From Fragum whitleyi (lineage: Eukaryota > Mollusca > Bivalvia > Cardiida > Cardiidae): a stretch of DNA of 64,000 nucleotides. Each line of letters starts with the position of its first letter. The stretch's first letter is position 1. The notes below the pieces were generated by a model that was not told the DNA's origin, did no database searches, and saw only the letters and a list, made by a program, of their open reading frames with translations. Positions 32,595-44,550 of this stretch are shown here, piece by piece. The translations under genes were made by a program, and so were the position numbers. The DNA is taken from NCBI GenBank assembly GCA_948146395.1, contig OX411543.1:20748026-20812025 (forward strand), given 5' to 3'.

Positions 32595-33562
32595 CTTAAA
32601 AAATATTTTCATTTCATTAAGTTTGTGTAGATTTTCATCATTATCATTCATTATCATTATTTTAGACGTTTTGAAATACTAGATATATATAAGCGCATAT
32701 GCCAGGCATATAGCTAAAAAATAAAAACTTGATAGCATCAGCAAATACACGAAAATTCGTCCTTAAATTAATGGCATTCTGGTGACCTTTCACCTTTCCC
32801 GTCATGCCCCATGTTATTTATCTGCAGGATATTCGGCCATGGTCATGACCACAGTGGGCGCCGTGAACATCGTAACAAAGGCTAATCAAACTGTTGTATC
32901 GATGTTTTAGCCTCCGTCAACATTTGAAATTACGATTAACTTATGATAAGAGGTAATTTAGGACGTCGACATAAAATTATTTTATGTGGTATAAAAATGA
33001 GTTTAATATTTTTAGGTTGACCTGCATACTTGCACTTTGCAAGCGAATCTTCAATGTTAAGAACGCTTACTACGATGATCGTGCAAAGGTTGAAGCAGAC
33101 TTATAGTCGCGAATTTTGTAATATTTTATTATTTATATCAATATCACCGGAAACATAACATCAGATTATAATAAATAAATGATTGTTGCTGTTAAAGCGA
33201 TATTTTTACTACTTTTATTACATTTTTGGGTGTAACTTAATTGTCGCAATTAATGTGAACAGCAATTATTGAATAATTATGTCGACACAAAAGTTATTTG
33301 ATATTCATATTTACAATTGAACCAAAGGTCATGGTTTAAAAGCATCGTGAGAAAAGTGTTGAAAATTTTTAATTGCCGAACCAATTTCCTGTCCCGTTTT
33401 ACGGAATTGTAGGAACAACCAGCGTATACAGTTGCTGTTCAAAGTATTTTTGAGAGGTCAGACGTAAAGGTCAAAATGTTGTCCGGACCATATCCATACA
33501 ATTCACGAATGTATCTAAAATACTTTGGCGTACTCATTTACCATTGTCAGAAGATACATATA

Positions 33563-33823
33563 TGTGACCCGTCGCGCAAAAAGGAACAATCTGGGGACTC
33601 TGTAATATAAATATTTGAAAAAGCGATTGGGACCAGCATAGGTCAACCAGAGGTCGCATTAAAAATCCATCACGGGAGGGTAGATTGATCATTCTATATT
33701 CAGGAAATAAGCGAAATGCGAAAAGTTTCGAACCTAGTCAGTCTGCGGACTCCGCGCAGTCTGACTAAGGTCGACACTTTACGCACTATCCTGACTGTCC
33801 CTTTTCGTGTGACGGGTCACATA
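33563..33823 (-). mobile_element. GTGACCCGTCACG-type MITE (copy 3)
   Basis: TGTGACCCGTCGCGCAAAAAGG and CTTTTCGTGTGACGGGTCACA ends. The hairpin core lies near the right end (CCTAGTCAGTCTGCGGAC...GCGCAGTCTGACTAAGG), so orientation is opposite to copies 1, 2, 4 and 6. Confidence 0.8.
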
Positions 33824-34511
33824 CTATTTAAAACTTGTTGGCTTCAAGGTCAGAGTCACAGGTCAAGGTAAAAATGGCCATAAATGAGCACTTAATGACC
33901 ATATCTCCTGCATTGATATGCTGTTTTTTTCTTCCAAAATAATTTTGCAAACTCTTTCTCAATTATGAGTAGTAGTGCTATTTAAAACAAATTTTCAGAT
34001 CTGACAGATCCACTGCCAAGTTTACCGATCAGAGTTGAATGTTCAAAATGAGCTTTAACAGACCATCGCTCAATTATTTACTGGCAGATTTCGAATTAAT
34101 TTGACACACAAACTTTAAATAGGGACTTGATATTCCATTTTAAACAAAGTTTCAGATCGCTTGAAGGTCGATTCCGCTTTTCAATGCCAAATGGTACAGC
34201 GAATGAGGGCTCGATACAAGTTCTCTTCAATTCTAGTTTCTATAGTTTCTTACACAAATCATCAAAGTAGTGGATAACAATAGATTTGAGCTTTTCATTT
34301 TGCAATAGAAAACTTTTTTCTCGTCTAAAGAATAGGATAGCTATTTGGAATTTGTTAACATCAGCTTGTGCCAATAAATATTCCGTGCGTACGTGACTAT
34401 CTATCTGTACAATAAGGCTGTCTCGGATCGCCCTTTTGTCGCCATTTATTTTAGAATCATTGCATAAATCGTCTAATCATAATGTTTTAGAAGTATACAA
34501 GACTCTTGTAG

Positions 34512-34949
34512 TACAGTTAACAACATCGTGAAATTGACAAGATGAATGATTTTGGAATGATTAAGGAATGAAATTGAATGAGTGTGTTGAGCGAATTTTG
34601 AGTGAATTTACTGGGAGGTAATCCTATATAGTAAATTTTGTTCAGGATGAACAAAATTTGCAATATTGATTACCTCCCTTAAATAAAAAATAAATTCATC
34701 TTTTATACATGGCTTCCTTTTTCTTCAAGAACCTATTTGACGAAAACAATTTGAATCATGTCAGTGAACGCAATTTTTTCTATCAAAATTAATTTTGAAT
34801 GACGTTGGTTATTCTATATTTTTCAATGGGTTTGAGCGTTTTTGAATGGTTTGAGTGAGTGTTTGAAATGGATGAATGGAGCGCTGAGTTAGCGATTTAG
34901 AATGGTTTTGATTGAGACGAATGTCAATTTCACGATGTAACTAACTGTA
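34512..34949. mobile_element. TACAGTTA-type MITE, complete copy (Tc1/mariner-like ends)
   Basis: The left end CAGTTA..ACATCGTGAAATTGACA and right end TGTCAATTTCACGATGT..TAACTG are inverted copies for about 28 bp with three mismatches, flanked by TA on both sides, as with Tc1/mariner transposition. Inside are a nested inverted repeat GGGAGGTAATC (34613) / GATTACCTCCC (34668) and a palindrome AAATTTTGTTC...GAACAAAATTT. Diverged relatives lie at 21946, 28240-28368, 54822-55172, 56979-57160 and 60270-60370. No transposase frame. Confidence 0.75.
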
Positions 34950-36025
34950 CATGTCCTGAAGCAACCTCTTTGAATTTGGACTGGTCTAAAATTTCGAAAA
35001 ACGGGACTCTTCAATATTCATTTATCATTATTCAACCAACCAGCACGAAAAAGAGTGAACTTTAATGTTTCAACGCATGAGCTTTAATCTACTTCATGAG
35101 AAATAACATTTTATAGAACAAAAATAGCCCCTTGTTCAAAGAGATCTGTAGGAAGCCATTTACGCAATTAATAACACAGAAAAAATATCTGTGAATAAAG
35201 ATGATTAATTGACTTTTCTACTGAAAATTCGAGTTCATCGACAAGAAGTTGATGTGATACATTTCGATCTATTCCCGTTGATAGTATGATCGCTCTATTG
35301 ATGAAGAAAGCAAGTGCAAAGTTGAAGAAAATATCTTGAATAATAACTGACATATCGCCAGATGTCAAAGTGTGTCACGCCGCCAGGGTCTATGCCTAGA
35401 TCTATTTATAGATGACGAATGTCGTGACAATAACCGGGCATTTTGAGCCAAAACATTATAGCTTTAAATGCAACAGGTTTTGCTCGTATTTGATACAGTA
35501 TAAAATCACTGGAATGTTTAGTCCAGCGACAATGTAGAAAATGGTTGTAGCATACAGCTGGTGGCACCAAAAGGAAGTATAAACTTAAGAAGAAAAAAAG
35601 GTAATATAAAAGCAAACATCGCAAAAACCTGGCCTTCTTTAATGATGAACCAGAAAACGTTAAGGAAATGTTATCCCGCTTTGTGTACGTACATAAAGGC
35701 ACAGCGGGATATTGTTAAAAAAGCTTTTGCAAAAGTTTTGCATCCTGACCGCCGTGATTATAAATAAAATGCGGCGCAATTCAAACTCGAGTTGGGATGT
35801 AACAGTCCCTCTAAGACATTATAATGACTCGCAAGATAAATATATATATATATAAAATGGTGGAAAGCAAAGGGTATATTGAAGCATTCATATTGCTGTG
35901 CTAAATAGTTTCTGATAAGCTTAATAGATTTATCAAATCGCTCCATGTCTACTGAAGACGCCAAAGATATTATTAATTTGCATATCATAAATATTGATAA
36001 CATCGTTGTTAAGTAAAAATCCATT

Positions 36026-36455
36026 CCATAGAGGATAATCGTTTGTTTCAGTGTAAGATAGATTTATATTTTATTGAGTGAACAAGAAAAGCTATATGTT
36101 CACGAGTGGCAGAGCCACGAGTGAAAATATAGCTTTTGTTGTTCACGAAATGAAATATTAATCGATCTTGCACGAAAAACAAACGATTATTCTATTTCTT
36201 TAATGCAAAAAAGAGACAAAATGTGAAATTTCTAGGACAATTTTTTCGTGAATCGCGTCATTTTGCACGTGATTGCTATGCAACGTTCATTGTGACGTCA
36301 CTTATTTCGCCCCGCATAGATGACGTCAGATAGGATGAAATGAACAAAAGCAGGGTATAAGTTTTTAATAATTTCACTGATTTTGCGGTTAGATTATCAT
36401 GTGATAATCTACCGATATTTCTCGATAAACCATCGAAAAGCATTAAAGAAATTAC
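36026..36455. mobile_element. Hairpin element with GATAATCGTTTGT arms and CRE motifs (copy a)
   Basis: A palindrome of about 160 bp (GATAATCGTTTGTTT at 36032 pairs with AAACAAACGATTAT at 36178-36191; centre ACGAGTGGCAGAGCCACGAG) is joined to about 260 bp bounded by TTTCTTTAATGC (36196) and GCATTAAAGAAA (36440). The second part holds two TGACGTCA motifs (36292 and 36321). Two head-to-tail relatives are at 59022-59825. Confidence 0.7.
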
Positions 36456-36580
36456 ATTAATTATGTAGTTTCGCTCTATTTAGTAAAGATATAGAATAGA
36501 CACGATGATGGTATAATTTATTGACAGAAATTCGTACTGCTAATTTATGGCCCACATTCGCTAACATTGACTACAATACA

Positions 36581-36755
36581 TTTGTGACCCGTCACGCAAA
36601 ACAATCTTAGAAATATACATAATATATTAATTTGAAAATAGATTTGGTCCAATAGAGGTCAACCACGGATAGCATTTAAAAATTCTTACACAGGCAAGTA
36701 GACTGTTCATAAAAGTTTCAGAAGATCTGTAAAGTGCGAAAAGTTTCGAACAAAA
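36581..36755 (-). mobile_element. Partial GTGACCCGTCACG-type MITE
   Basis: TTTGTGACCCGTCACGCAAAA end is present, then GAGGTCAACCACGGATAGCAT and GTGCGAAAAGTTTCGAAC as in copy 3, but the hairpin's second arm and the other end are lost. Confidence 0.6.
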
Positions 36756-37127
36756 TCCTGTATCATTTATGTAAACAACTCTACAAGCGTAATATCAAAC
36801 ACAGCTTTATAACGAGGAGCGTTTTAAAGGGGTTTAAGATCATATTTAAAACATTAATACAATCAGTTTCAGACTACAAACTTTTACATTTGACAAGTTT
36901 TGTTCTAGACTGCATTTAAACCCTGTCTATGACTTTTATTTTATCTTATAACTTTGCAGATAATCTTGTTATAACACCCCACGTGGTAATTTTATGGTAT
37001 CACATGGATATTTATTAGAACTTTGACATAATGCGGTTATTTTTAGAAACATGCCAAAAAACTTGTATTTCTGTTAGAACCATCGAAAAAAAAACAAGGC
37101 TAACAAAATTATAAGATAAATATAAAA

Positions 37128-37260
37128 CGATCAAAGTGTATTTATTGTATGAAAAAAAATATCTAACGAGGTTGTGGGAATTGATAATCGTCTCGGCAGA
37201 GCCTCGACATTTATCAATTCCTCAACCTCGTTAGACAGATTTTATACAAAACACTAAGTA
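37128..37260. repeat. Fold-back inverted repeat
   Basis: ATCTAACGAGGTTG..GGAATTGATAA (37164-37189) pairs with TTATCAATTCC.CAACCTCGTTAGA (37211-37236) over a 20-base loop. AAAGTGTATTTATTGTAT/TTATACAAAACACT extends the arms loosely. Probably a small fold-back transposon. Confidence 0.65.
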
Positions 37261-37513
37261 CGTTTTATGTATTTACAACCATATTGTAGCGTAACAAAAT
37301 GGTTATTAAAACATGGAACCACGTGTTTTTGAATGACTAAGAATGTAGGACGAAACTGTTTTTTTTTTTTTTTTTTTCAATTGACGATTGAGACGAATGT
37401 CTCATTTAAGACGAGTCATTCTCGAAATTTCGAAATAAAACCTCTGTTGGACTCGATCTATTCCCCTTATGTTTCAGTAATGGAATTAATTGATGATTTT
37501 AAATTTGTCATAT

Positions 37514-37697
37514 ACAGTCAAACCTGTCTTAGCGGCCACCTGTATTCAGCAAGCAACCTGTCTTAAGCAAGCGGCCACCAAGTTCCCAAATGAACCATTT
37601 GCACTGAAATTGACCTGTATTAAGCAAGCACCTGTCTTAAGCAAGCGCTAGTTTAATGTCCCTTGGGTGCTTGCTTAAGACAGGTTTGACTGTATTT
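37514..37697. mobile_element. TACAGTCAAACC-type MITE (Tc1/mariner-like)
   Basis: TACAGTCAAACCTGTCTTA and TAAGACAGGTTTGACTGTA are inverted ends. The interior repeats CTTAAGCAAGCGGCCACC / GGTGCTTGCTTAAG and GCAAGCACCTGTCTTAAGC. Terminal TA fits a Tc1/mariner target. A relative with ACAGTCGACC ends is at 49287-49641. Confidence 0.75.
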
Positions 37698-37929
37698 AAC
37701 GCTCTTAAATTTTGAATCGTCACGCGAAAAGGGGTCATCTGTGATAATCGACTCGACTTTCAGAGAACACATCAATCTGGGAACTTTTTGAAATTAGAGC
37801 TCTCAGAAGTAAACTTAACGTCTGTATTTAAAATACTGATCTATGAGGGTAGAATAATCGTACAAGATTTAGAAAATCAAGGTTTTTGTTGAATGGTGTT
37901 AGATGCAAATCTTGTGTTCTTAAGTCAAA

Positions 37930-38090
37930 TTGCGGCGAATGGGGCACCTACGCATGAATTCTTGGTATTTCCACCCCCAGGACTACAATTACATCACTTC
38001 CTATCCAACAGCTTTTTATCCCATGCATTGGAGGGTAGCATGTTTTGAAAAAGATATCTGACATGACTTAGAATTGAACCCGGGGGCCTT
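37930..38090 (-). mobile_element. Degenerate tRNA-derived SINE
   Basis: GGGGCACCTACGCATGAATTCTTGGTATTTCCA and GAATTGAACCCGGG keep the order of the SINE at 21649-21929, with many substitutions; the tRNA head is broken after the B-box. Confidence 0.5.
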
Positions 38091-38187
38091 CAAAAAAACT
38101 AAAAGCGAAAACTTTCGAACAGAAATGATACTTTTCCATCTTCAAAAAATAGTCTCTTTACGCGAGACGGAATACAATTATAATATA

Positions 38188-38448
38188 TGTGACCCGTCAC
38201 GAAAAAACGGACCATCTGGGTAGTGCATAAAGTGTCGACCCTAGTCAGACTGCGCGGATTGCGCAGACTGACTAGGTGCGAAACTTTTCACACTTTGCTT
38301 ATTTTCCGAATCTAAAATAAATAAACTATTTTCCAGTGAAAGAATATTAAATTGCGACCTCTGGTCGACCAATGCTGCACCAAATCTCTTCTTCAAATAT
38401 TTATTTTACAAAGTTCCCAGATGGTCCCATTTTGCATGACGGGTCACA
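38188..38448 (+). mobile_element. GTGACCCGTCACG-type MITE (copy 4)
   Basis: TGTGACCCGTCACGAAAAAAC and GCATGACGGGTCACA ends with GGACCATCTGGG/TCCCAGATGGTCCC inside. Core hairpin CCTAGTCAGACTGCGC/GCGCAGACTGACTAGG at 38240-38276. Flanked by ATATA on both sides. Confidence 0.82.
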
Positions 38449-38734
38449 TATATTATTTATGACATGCTCATTGCTTGAAATAGTGACGATCCTAATTTAA
38501 TAACTTACAATCACTTATAGAAAAAACAGGTATCTATTAAATGTATTCTTGGTGTTATAGACCCTATAAAATGTCGATTTGAAATTGATAACTCAAGTAT
38601 CATGTTAAAGTTTATCGGAATTCAAATTTGCATCTGGCAAACGGAAGATATACTCCATGGTTTTCAAGCTGTGCAATATCCCGATAAAAAATAACGCAAT
38701 CTTAAACTAATAACATTTTTTTTTGCTTAGCACA

Positions 38735-39255
38735 GTGAGCTCAATCGGTAAAGCATTGGGCTGTCTAGTTATATTGAAAACGTGGATTCGAGCCCTAGCC
38801 GCTTACTCTTTTATCGACATTTGACAAATGTCCTTGTGATACGTGGTATCCCCCCCCACACACACACACAACCAAAGAACAAAACAAATGGGCAAATGGC
38901 AGTTAGCTGAAGCAGGATGGAGAGCTGGTTGTTAGGATTAAACGTTTTTGGTTATATTGGTATTACAAACAGCAAGAAACCATGGGTAGGTGCTCCTACC
39001 TCCGTAATATAACAACGAGACTCTTGAATGCGTTTTTAAGGAGAGTAAGCTCAATCGGTAAAGCATTGGGTTCTCTAGTTATATTGAGAACGTGGATTCG
39101 AACCCTAGCCCACTTACTTTTTTTCTGACATTTGGCAATGTCTTTGTGATACGATAAAACGTTTTTGGTTATATAAGTATAACAAACAACAAGAAACCAT
39201 GGTTAGGTGCTCCTACCTCCGTTATATAACTGCGAGACTCTTGAAGGCGTTTTTT
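38735..39255 (+). mobile_element. Two tandem tRNA-like SINE units of a second family
   Basis: Both units (38735 and 39044) open with AGCTCAATCGGTAAAGCATTGGG, a D-arm-like A-box, and carry GTGGATTCGA(G/A)CCCTAGCC, a B-box-like T-arm, about 30 bp later. Each ends with AACAAACA(G)CAAGAAACCATGG and GGTGCTCCTACCTCCGT.ATATAAC. The first unit has an extra poly(C)/(CA)n insert (38850-38870). No acceptor stem can be folded, so these are SINE units, not tRNA genes. Confidence 0.65.
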
Positions 39256-40734
39256 AATTAAAAACAAACATATTTTGGAAGTATCTTTTCGTCGAATATG
39301 ATCAAGTCAAATGTAAAGTTTACGGGTTCACCATTATGATTAATGCGCGCATTCATTTATCGGACTCGCTTGCACTATCTGGAGAGGGTTTTGACCAGTA
39401 AAGAACATGCTAATGGCCAGACGGTTAAAAATAGCATGCGTATCGATGCACACACTGTGTCCCACAACCCCGAATTTCTACTCCAAATTGAGGCCACGGT
39501 AAATCTGACTGTCTGACAGGTTATCTGTTCCATTATCTATTAAAATGCTATTAATTACTGGGTCTGTTTGGATGCCCCTCTTGACCCAGGCGATTTACTG
39601 ACCCCAGAGTGTTATTTTAAGATTTTTGATAAGCCATCCTCGCAGAGTACAGCTTGCGCTGAATTATCTCTCTGGATACATTCACAGTAAATATTGAAAG
39701 AGGGATTGAATGCCATTGGTAACTGTAGTAAATATCTTTATAAAATACTAACAAACACTGCAGTCTTGAACGGAAAATTTGATTAGAAATCTTTTCTGCT
39801 GACTATCTGTATTGTAAGCACATAATTTGAGGTTTGTCTATATATAACCATTCCATCACAGGTAATTGTTTCATAATGGAGTTTAGTGACAAAGGTGAAG
39901 ACAACCATAATAATGTGAAACAATCGGCTATGGATTTTAAAATACATAAAAAGATGACAGAAACCAAGTCAAAATTCAATGCAGTTGGAGACGACAAATT
40001 TTGGTTTCTGAAATTCTAAAAAGAAGACGAATAAGATTAATACAACTTTGTATATTTTGGGTAGAAAACAATATTGAAAATGAAGAATCGTTTTTATAGT
40101 TTCTTCTTTTACACTATGTTTTCCTAATATTTATAGTGTCTTATCATACTCACAAAAATGACGCCATTTTATTTTAATTAATTCCAAGAAGAACAGCAAG
40201 AGTATTCTTATTAAGATATTTCTTAACATCTGTGATAGCAAAATCCTATCCGACAAATCTTGAATATTCTGAAAACTTTTTTGTAAACCACTTAGAATTT
40301 CATTAAGAGCTGAACAGATTTTCTTAAGACATGGAGTTATGAAACTAAAAACATAATTAGCCTGTATGGTTTCACGAAATGGATTTAATCTTAAGTATGA
40401 TTGTGTTTTTAGTCACATACCACCATGAATTGGAAAATATATGTGCATGTCTGTGTGAGATTTTCAACAATTACATATATGTACATAGCAAAGCCTGTAA
40501 CCAGCCTGTGCATCCGCACAGTCTGACAAGAATCTTCACTATGCGTTTGGTAAATAGATAAGGGTTCAATGTACATGAGCACAGTCAGGTTACCTTATAT
40601 TCACAGTAGGTGGCTGTTTATGCTGCTCAATTTTTGCACCTCACACACATTTCAAATTGAAAATGAAATATTACATTGCACCATGAAGAATCTTTTTTAC
40701 ATATATTATTTCATACATTTTTTCCAAATCATTT

Positions 40735-40802
40735 CTCACACACACACACGCGAGCATAGACAAACAGAGTGAGTGAGTGAGTGAGAGAGAGAGAGAGCGA
40801 GC

Positions 40803-40859
<57 letters not shown>

Positions 40860-40895
40860 CGAGAGAGAAAGAGCGAGAGAGAAAGAGCGAGGGTG
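40735..40895. repeat. Compound microsatellite (CA)n, (GAGT)n, (GA)n
   Basis: CACACACACACGCG, then GTGAGTGAGTGAGTGA, then about 100 bases of GA units with GAGC and GATA interruptions. Confidence 0.95.
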
Positions 40896-41379
40896 GGAGA
40901 GAATCTATGCATTTCGTGCAAATTATGCCCCTCTTTTGACTTAGATTTTTTCATCATATAGCAGTCAACAGCCGAGCGTAGGCACCCATAGGCGGTGTTC
41001 TTTAATTTACTTTATATCTCTTCAGGATATAGTTTTTAGACACAAATACAGTTATATATAGATATAATTATTTAAATCATTTAACTATATTTATTGTTTA
41101 ATTCAAAACCCTATTTGGATTTTTTCTAAAATGTTTCAGTGTCAGTTCATGTGTTTAAAGATATGCAGCTTGATATGAAATATTTGAAAGCGGTCAACAA
41201 GATGAAATTGCATACCATAAAATAAAGATGTCTGTCTTCTGGTTTCAGAGAATTTAATTTTTATTAAGACTTTTTATTCTTATTTCTTTCTATGTACCGG
41301 TAATATAAGAGTGCCAGGGTGGAGCCAAAATAAGATTGATTCCAGGTGCATGATATGACCAAACTTGGAAAAGGTCCAC

Positions 41380-41535
41380 TAGATGAGGCTATATACTAGT
41401 TTCAATTATGAAAGCTGTCTTCCTCCTGGTTTCAGGGAAGAAGATCTTTGAAGATTTTCATATTTTTCCCTTTAAGTTGCCGTGTCAACTGGAGTTTGGG
41501 CTCGATTTTATTTATATATATTTCTTTATGATAAT
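41380..41535 (+). repeat. Fragment of the GAGAAGATTT dispersed repeat
   Basis: ATTATGAAAGCTGTCTTCC, CTGGTTTCAGGGAAGAAGAT and TTTGAAGATTTTCATATTTTTCCC match 1-80 and 55555-55620. A SINE follows directly at 41540, and ATCTAGCCAAGTTTCATCGGGTT and GGAGGAGATGTTTAGAGAATTTGTGGATG continue the repeat after it (41828-41895), so the SINE interrupted it. Confidence 0.6.
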
Positions 41536-41539
41536 TTGA

Positions 41540-41816
41540 GCCGCTGTCATAGCGCAGTTGGTAGCGCGTCGAACTGTTAATTTAAAGGTCCCGGGTTCGA
41601 ACCCCGACGGTGGCACTCATTCTTTCTGACTACGTGTCTCTCACCAATGGGTTGATAATCGTAGACATATGTGAGATAGCAGCTGGATGCTAGGAAAGGA
41701 TGTGATGGTTGTACTGGTGAGAGAAATACCAGGAATCCATTGTTGGGTGCTCCAGCCGCCGCAATATAACTGAAAAATGTTGAAAGCGGCTTAAAACTCC
41801 ATTCAATCAATCAATC
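41540..41816 (+). mobile_element. tRNA-derived SINE, full length, plus orientation
   Basis: The head (41540-41614) has acceptor arms GCCGCTG/CGGTGGC, A-box TAGCGCAGTTGGTAGCGCG and B-box GGGTTCGAACCCC. The anticodon region is not paired well and the D arm is displaced by three bases. Body blocks (CAATGGGTTGATAATCGTAGA, ATACCAGGAATCC) are the reverse of those at 21649-21929. The tail is CAATCAATCAATC. Confidence 0.88.
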
Positions 41817-42404
41817 TTTAATCAAGGAATGATCTAGCCAAGTTTCATCGGGTTAGCCTACTTGGCTAGGAGGAGATGTTTAGAGAATTTGTGGATGTAG
41901 GATGACGCACCTTAAAAAAAATTCAAATTGTTGCCCCAACCTTAATGAACTTGAACTTCCTATGCTACGGGATCCTAGATTTTACACAGAAACAATAAAA
42001 GAACAAAATGCTTGAAAATCTTCTCTCAAAAGTATCATATCCCGGATATAAAATTGAGAAGGATGCACCAACAATCTTCTCTTTCTAAATAACAAAGCAT
42101 AAATCTTTCAAATTTCTCCTATAACCCCTTTCTCTTTCAGATCAAATTTAGGCATAGGTAATTTAAAGTCGCATGAGCAATATTGGACTATCAATATCCT
42201 TTTGTCGAATTTGATTGAAATACTATTTATTTTGTAAACATAAAAAATCTGACCGTATCATACTTAGAAAAAATTAATTTATTTCTGATGAAAGAAAAGC
42301 ATGCAAACATATGCTGAAAGCCCAGAATGAAAAAAATACCCAAGGTATTAAGCATGGAGAGGAAGAGGATGTTTTTGGTTTTTTTTTATTATTTCCATAC
42401 TTAA

Positions 42405-43130
42405 CCGATTTGCCATTCTTATGATTTCTAATCAAGACCGTAACTGATTTGTCATTCTTAGTATTTCTTTACCAGGGCTGTGGAAATATGAATTTTCTCA
42501 ACTTGTCCATGAACAAGTAAAAGTCAAATTTCTACTTGTCCAGGGTGAAAATGAACTTGTCAGCAAAAAACAATAAGTGTTGAGAAAACATTGTTTTTAA
42601 TGAAGAAAATGCTGTAACCCAGCATTTTCTTCATTAAAAACAATATTTCCTATCCTTTGATACAAACACTAGGATGTTTTATTTTTCTCCTTGATCTTTT
42701 GAGTACTGTTCCAAGATTTGCTCTGGTATTTAGTTGTCCACTTGTCCGTGGCCTAGAAAAAACTATTTGCCACTCTTATGATTTCTAAGCAAGAATGTAA
42801 CTGATTTGTCATTCTTAATATTTCTTTACCAGGTCTGTGAAATACGAATTTTCTCAACTTGTCCATGGACAAGTAAGACTCGATTTTCTACATGTCCGGG
42901 ATGAAAATGAACTTGTCTGCAAAAAAAATAAATATTGAGAAAACATTGCTTTTAATGAAGAAAATGCTGTAACCCAGCATTTTCTTCATTAAAAACAATA
43001 CTTCCTATCATTTGATGCTAACACTATGTTTTTTCTCCTAGATCTTTTGAGTACTGTTTAAAGATTTGCTCTGGTATTTAGTTGTCCACGGACAAGTGGC
43101 CTAGAAAAATGTACTTGCCCACAAGGGGAA
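42405..43130 (+). repeat. Two head-to-tail 360-bp units, each with a long hairpin
   Basis: Units start TTGCCATTCTTATGATTTCTA (42410) and CCACTCTTATGATTTCTAAGC (42765). Both include TTCTCAACTTGTCCATG(G)ACAAG and end TGGTATTTAGTTGTCCAC. Each has TTTTTAATGAAGAAAATGCTG paired with CAGCATTTTCTTCATTAAAAA over a five-base loop (42597-42642; 42951-42998). The units differ by small indels. A third, more diverged piece is at 49215-49785. Confidence 0.75.
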
Positions 43131-44004
43131 AAGAGGCTGTGTCGGACAAGTCGGGTAAGGGAATTCCACACCCGTCTTCAAATGAAAAAATGCTCTTATG
43201 GTGATGGATTGATAACATGAGCATGACATTTCTTTGTGGTTTGAGAGGAACACGTTTTACAGATAAAATTCAGGATTCCACAACACAGGGATAAGTAGTT
43301 TTCGATATCAATCAAGATATAATATAATGATTTATTATCAATAAAACAAGCCTTTCTGTTTATAAATGCAATTTACTTATGTCCACAGGTAAGCCATGCA
43401 CACACCATCTCAATCATAAGGTCTTAGTAAGATATGCGTAAAGTATTCAAAAAGATATGCAAAACTTAGTACATGTATAAAGATATGTCTATTTCATTTT
43501 CAAAAATTACAAAATAATAACATTTTAAGAAGATGTACATTTCAATTTCTATTTCTCTTTTACTATTGTTGTTATAATTTTAATCGTTATTTTTTACAAA
43601 AGAAACAAATTTTTCAGGATTTAGATAACTTATCAAGCAATTGTCATTTTAAATACTGTCTTGGGAAGAAATTCATTTAAACCGGTTCTTACAGTATGAA
43701 TTGAAGAAAAAGAAATATTCAGTTGAAATTTATCAGAATGTCCATTGACCCAGAACAAATAAACAATCCAGGGGTCTGCTGCCAGTGCTTTGGGTAATCA
43801 AGACATTATAAATCAGAAACATGCTGGGCAGTTTGTCGTTTTAACTGTACATCTTATCTGCTGGATTTGGAGGAAAAAATCTCAGATCCAGGGTTGAAGG
43901 CTACACTGCACAAGTGAACGGGCCGGACTACGTTAGCTCTTTGAAAATGTGATTTACATTCAAAACATAAGAGCTCCACTTCTAATAATGAAAGTTGTCA
44001 AGTT

Positions 44005-44164
44005 AAGGTAGTGGACACGTTTTAGTTACGCAGTATTTCGGAACTTCTGATCTTTTGCAATGTTAATCGAGGTTTCCTAATGAAATCATTAGGAAACCTT
44101 GGTTAACATTTTTTATAACATGACTTTCGAAATTTGGCGGAACTGTTACGGTCCACTACCTTAA
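44005..44164. mobile_element. TTAA-flanked palindromic MITE, family 1 (copy d)
   Basis: TTAAGGTAGTGGACACGTTTT and GTCCACTACCTTAA ends; centre GAGGTTTCCTAATGA/TCATTAGGAAACCTT. Lies 100 bp outside the temptin-like exon of gene 1. Confidence 0.82.
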
Positions 44165-44262
44165 GATTCGCAACATGTACTTTTCTTAAGGCAAGTGGTC
44201 GAATACACGGATACTTGGAAACAATCGTGCTCTAATCTATTGAGGGTCAAACGATTGCGTAC

Positions 44263-44373
44263 CTGGTTCCGTTATTGCGCTGCAGGTCTTTGAAAAATCT
44301 GTACATTCAAGATGGGAACCAAACTTCGTATTCTTTTCAACACAATTTTGTGAGTCAATAGGTTCGCAAATAC
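44263..44373 (-). CDS. Gene 1, temptin-like exon (C-terminal part of module)
   Basis: A 111-nt exon between TTTACAG/G and GGAACCAG/GTACGC, phase 1 to 1. It joins the 48548-48680 exon as HPG-ICEPIDSQNC and continues EKNTKFGSHLECTDFSKTC, ending AITEPG. Four Cys are spaced as in the second half of temptin-type modules. Because both ends are phase 1, the exon can be gained or lost as a module. Confidence 0.82.
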
Positions 44374-44550
44374 CTGTAAATGAAAAAATGATTGTAGCAA
44401 TCTGAAAAAAGGGGATAAGCAACGAATATTTAAATGGATAAATTACTACATGCTTCAATCTAGTAATCTTTCACGACCCTTGATGCATCTTAATTTTGAT
44501 CTTTCCAATTTCTTCTATTGTAGTTTTTGATGTCCAAACAATATCCTTAA

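Larger units (their letters stand above)
32595..44262 (-). other. Gene 1 large intron (11.7 kb) filled with repeats
   Basis: Holds three or four GTGACCCGTCACG-type MITEs, the complete TACAGTTA-type MITE, a CRE-containing hairpin element, tandem tRNA-like repeats, two SINE copies, microsatellites and a 365-bp direct repeat, listed separately. Stretches 32600-33560, 35000-36020 and 39270-40730 show nothing else I can name. Confidence 0.55.

Noticed and set aside
35561..35767. 68-codon basic frame (plus)
   Set aside because: Lys/Arg-rich with HPDRRDYK end but no recognised family; lies inside the gene 1 intron on the opposite strand. Chance frame cannot be excluded.
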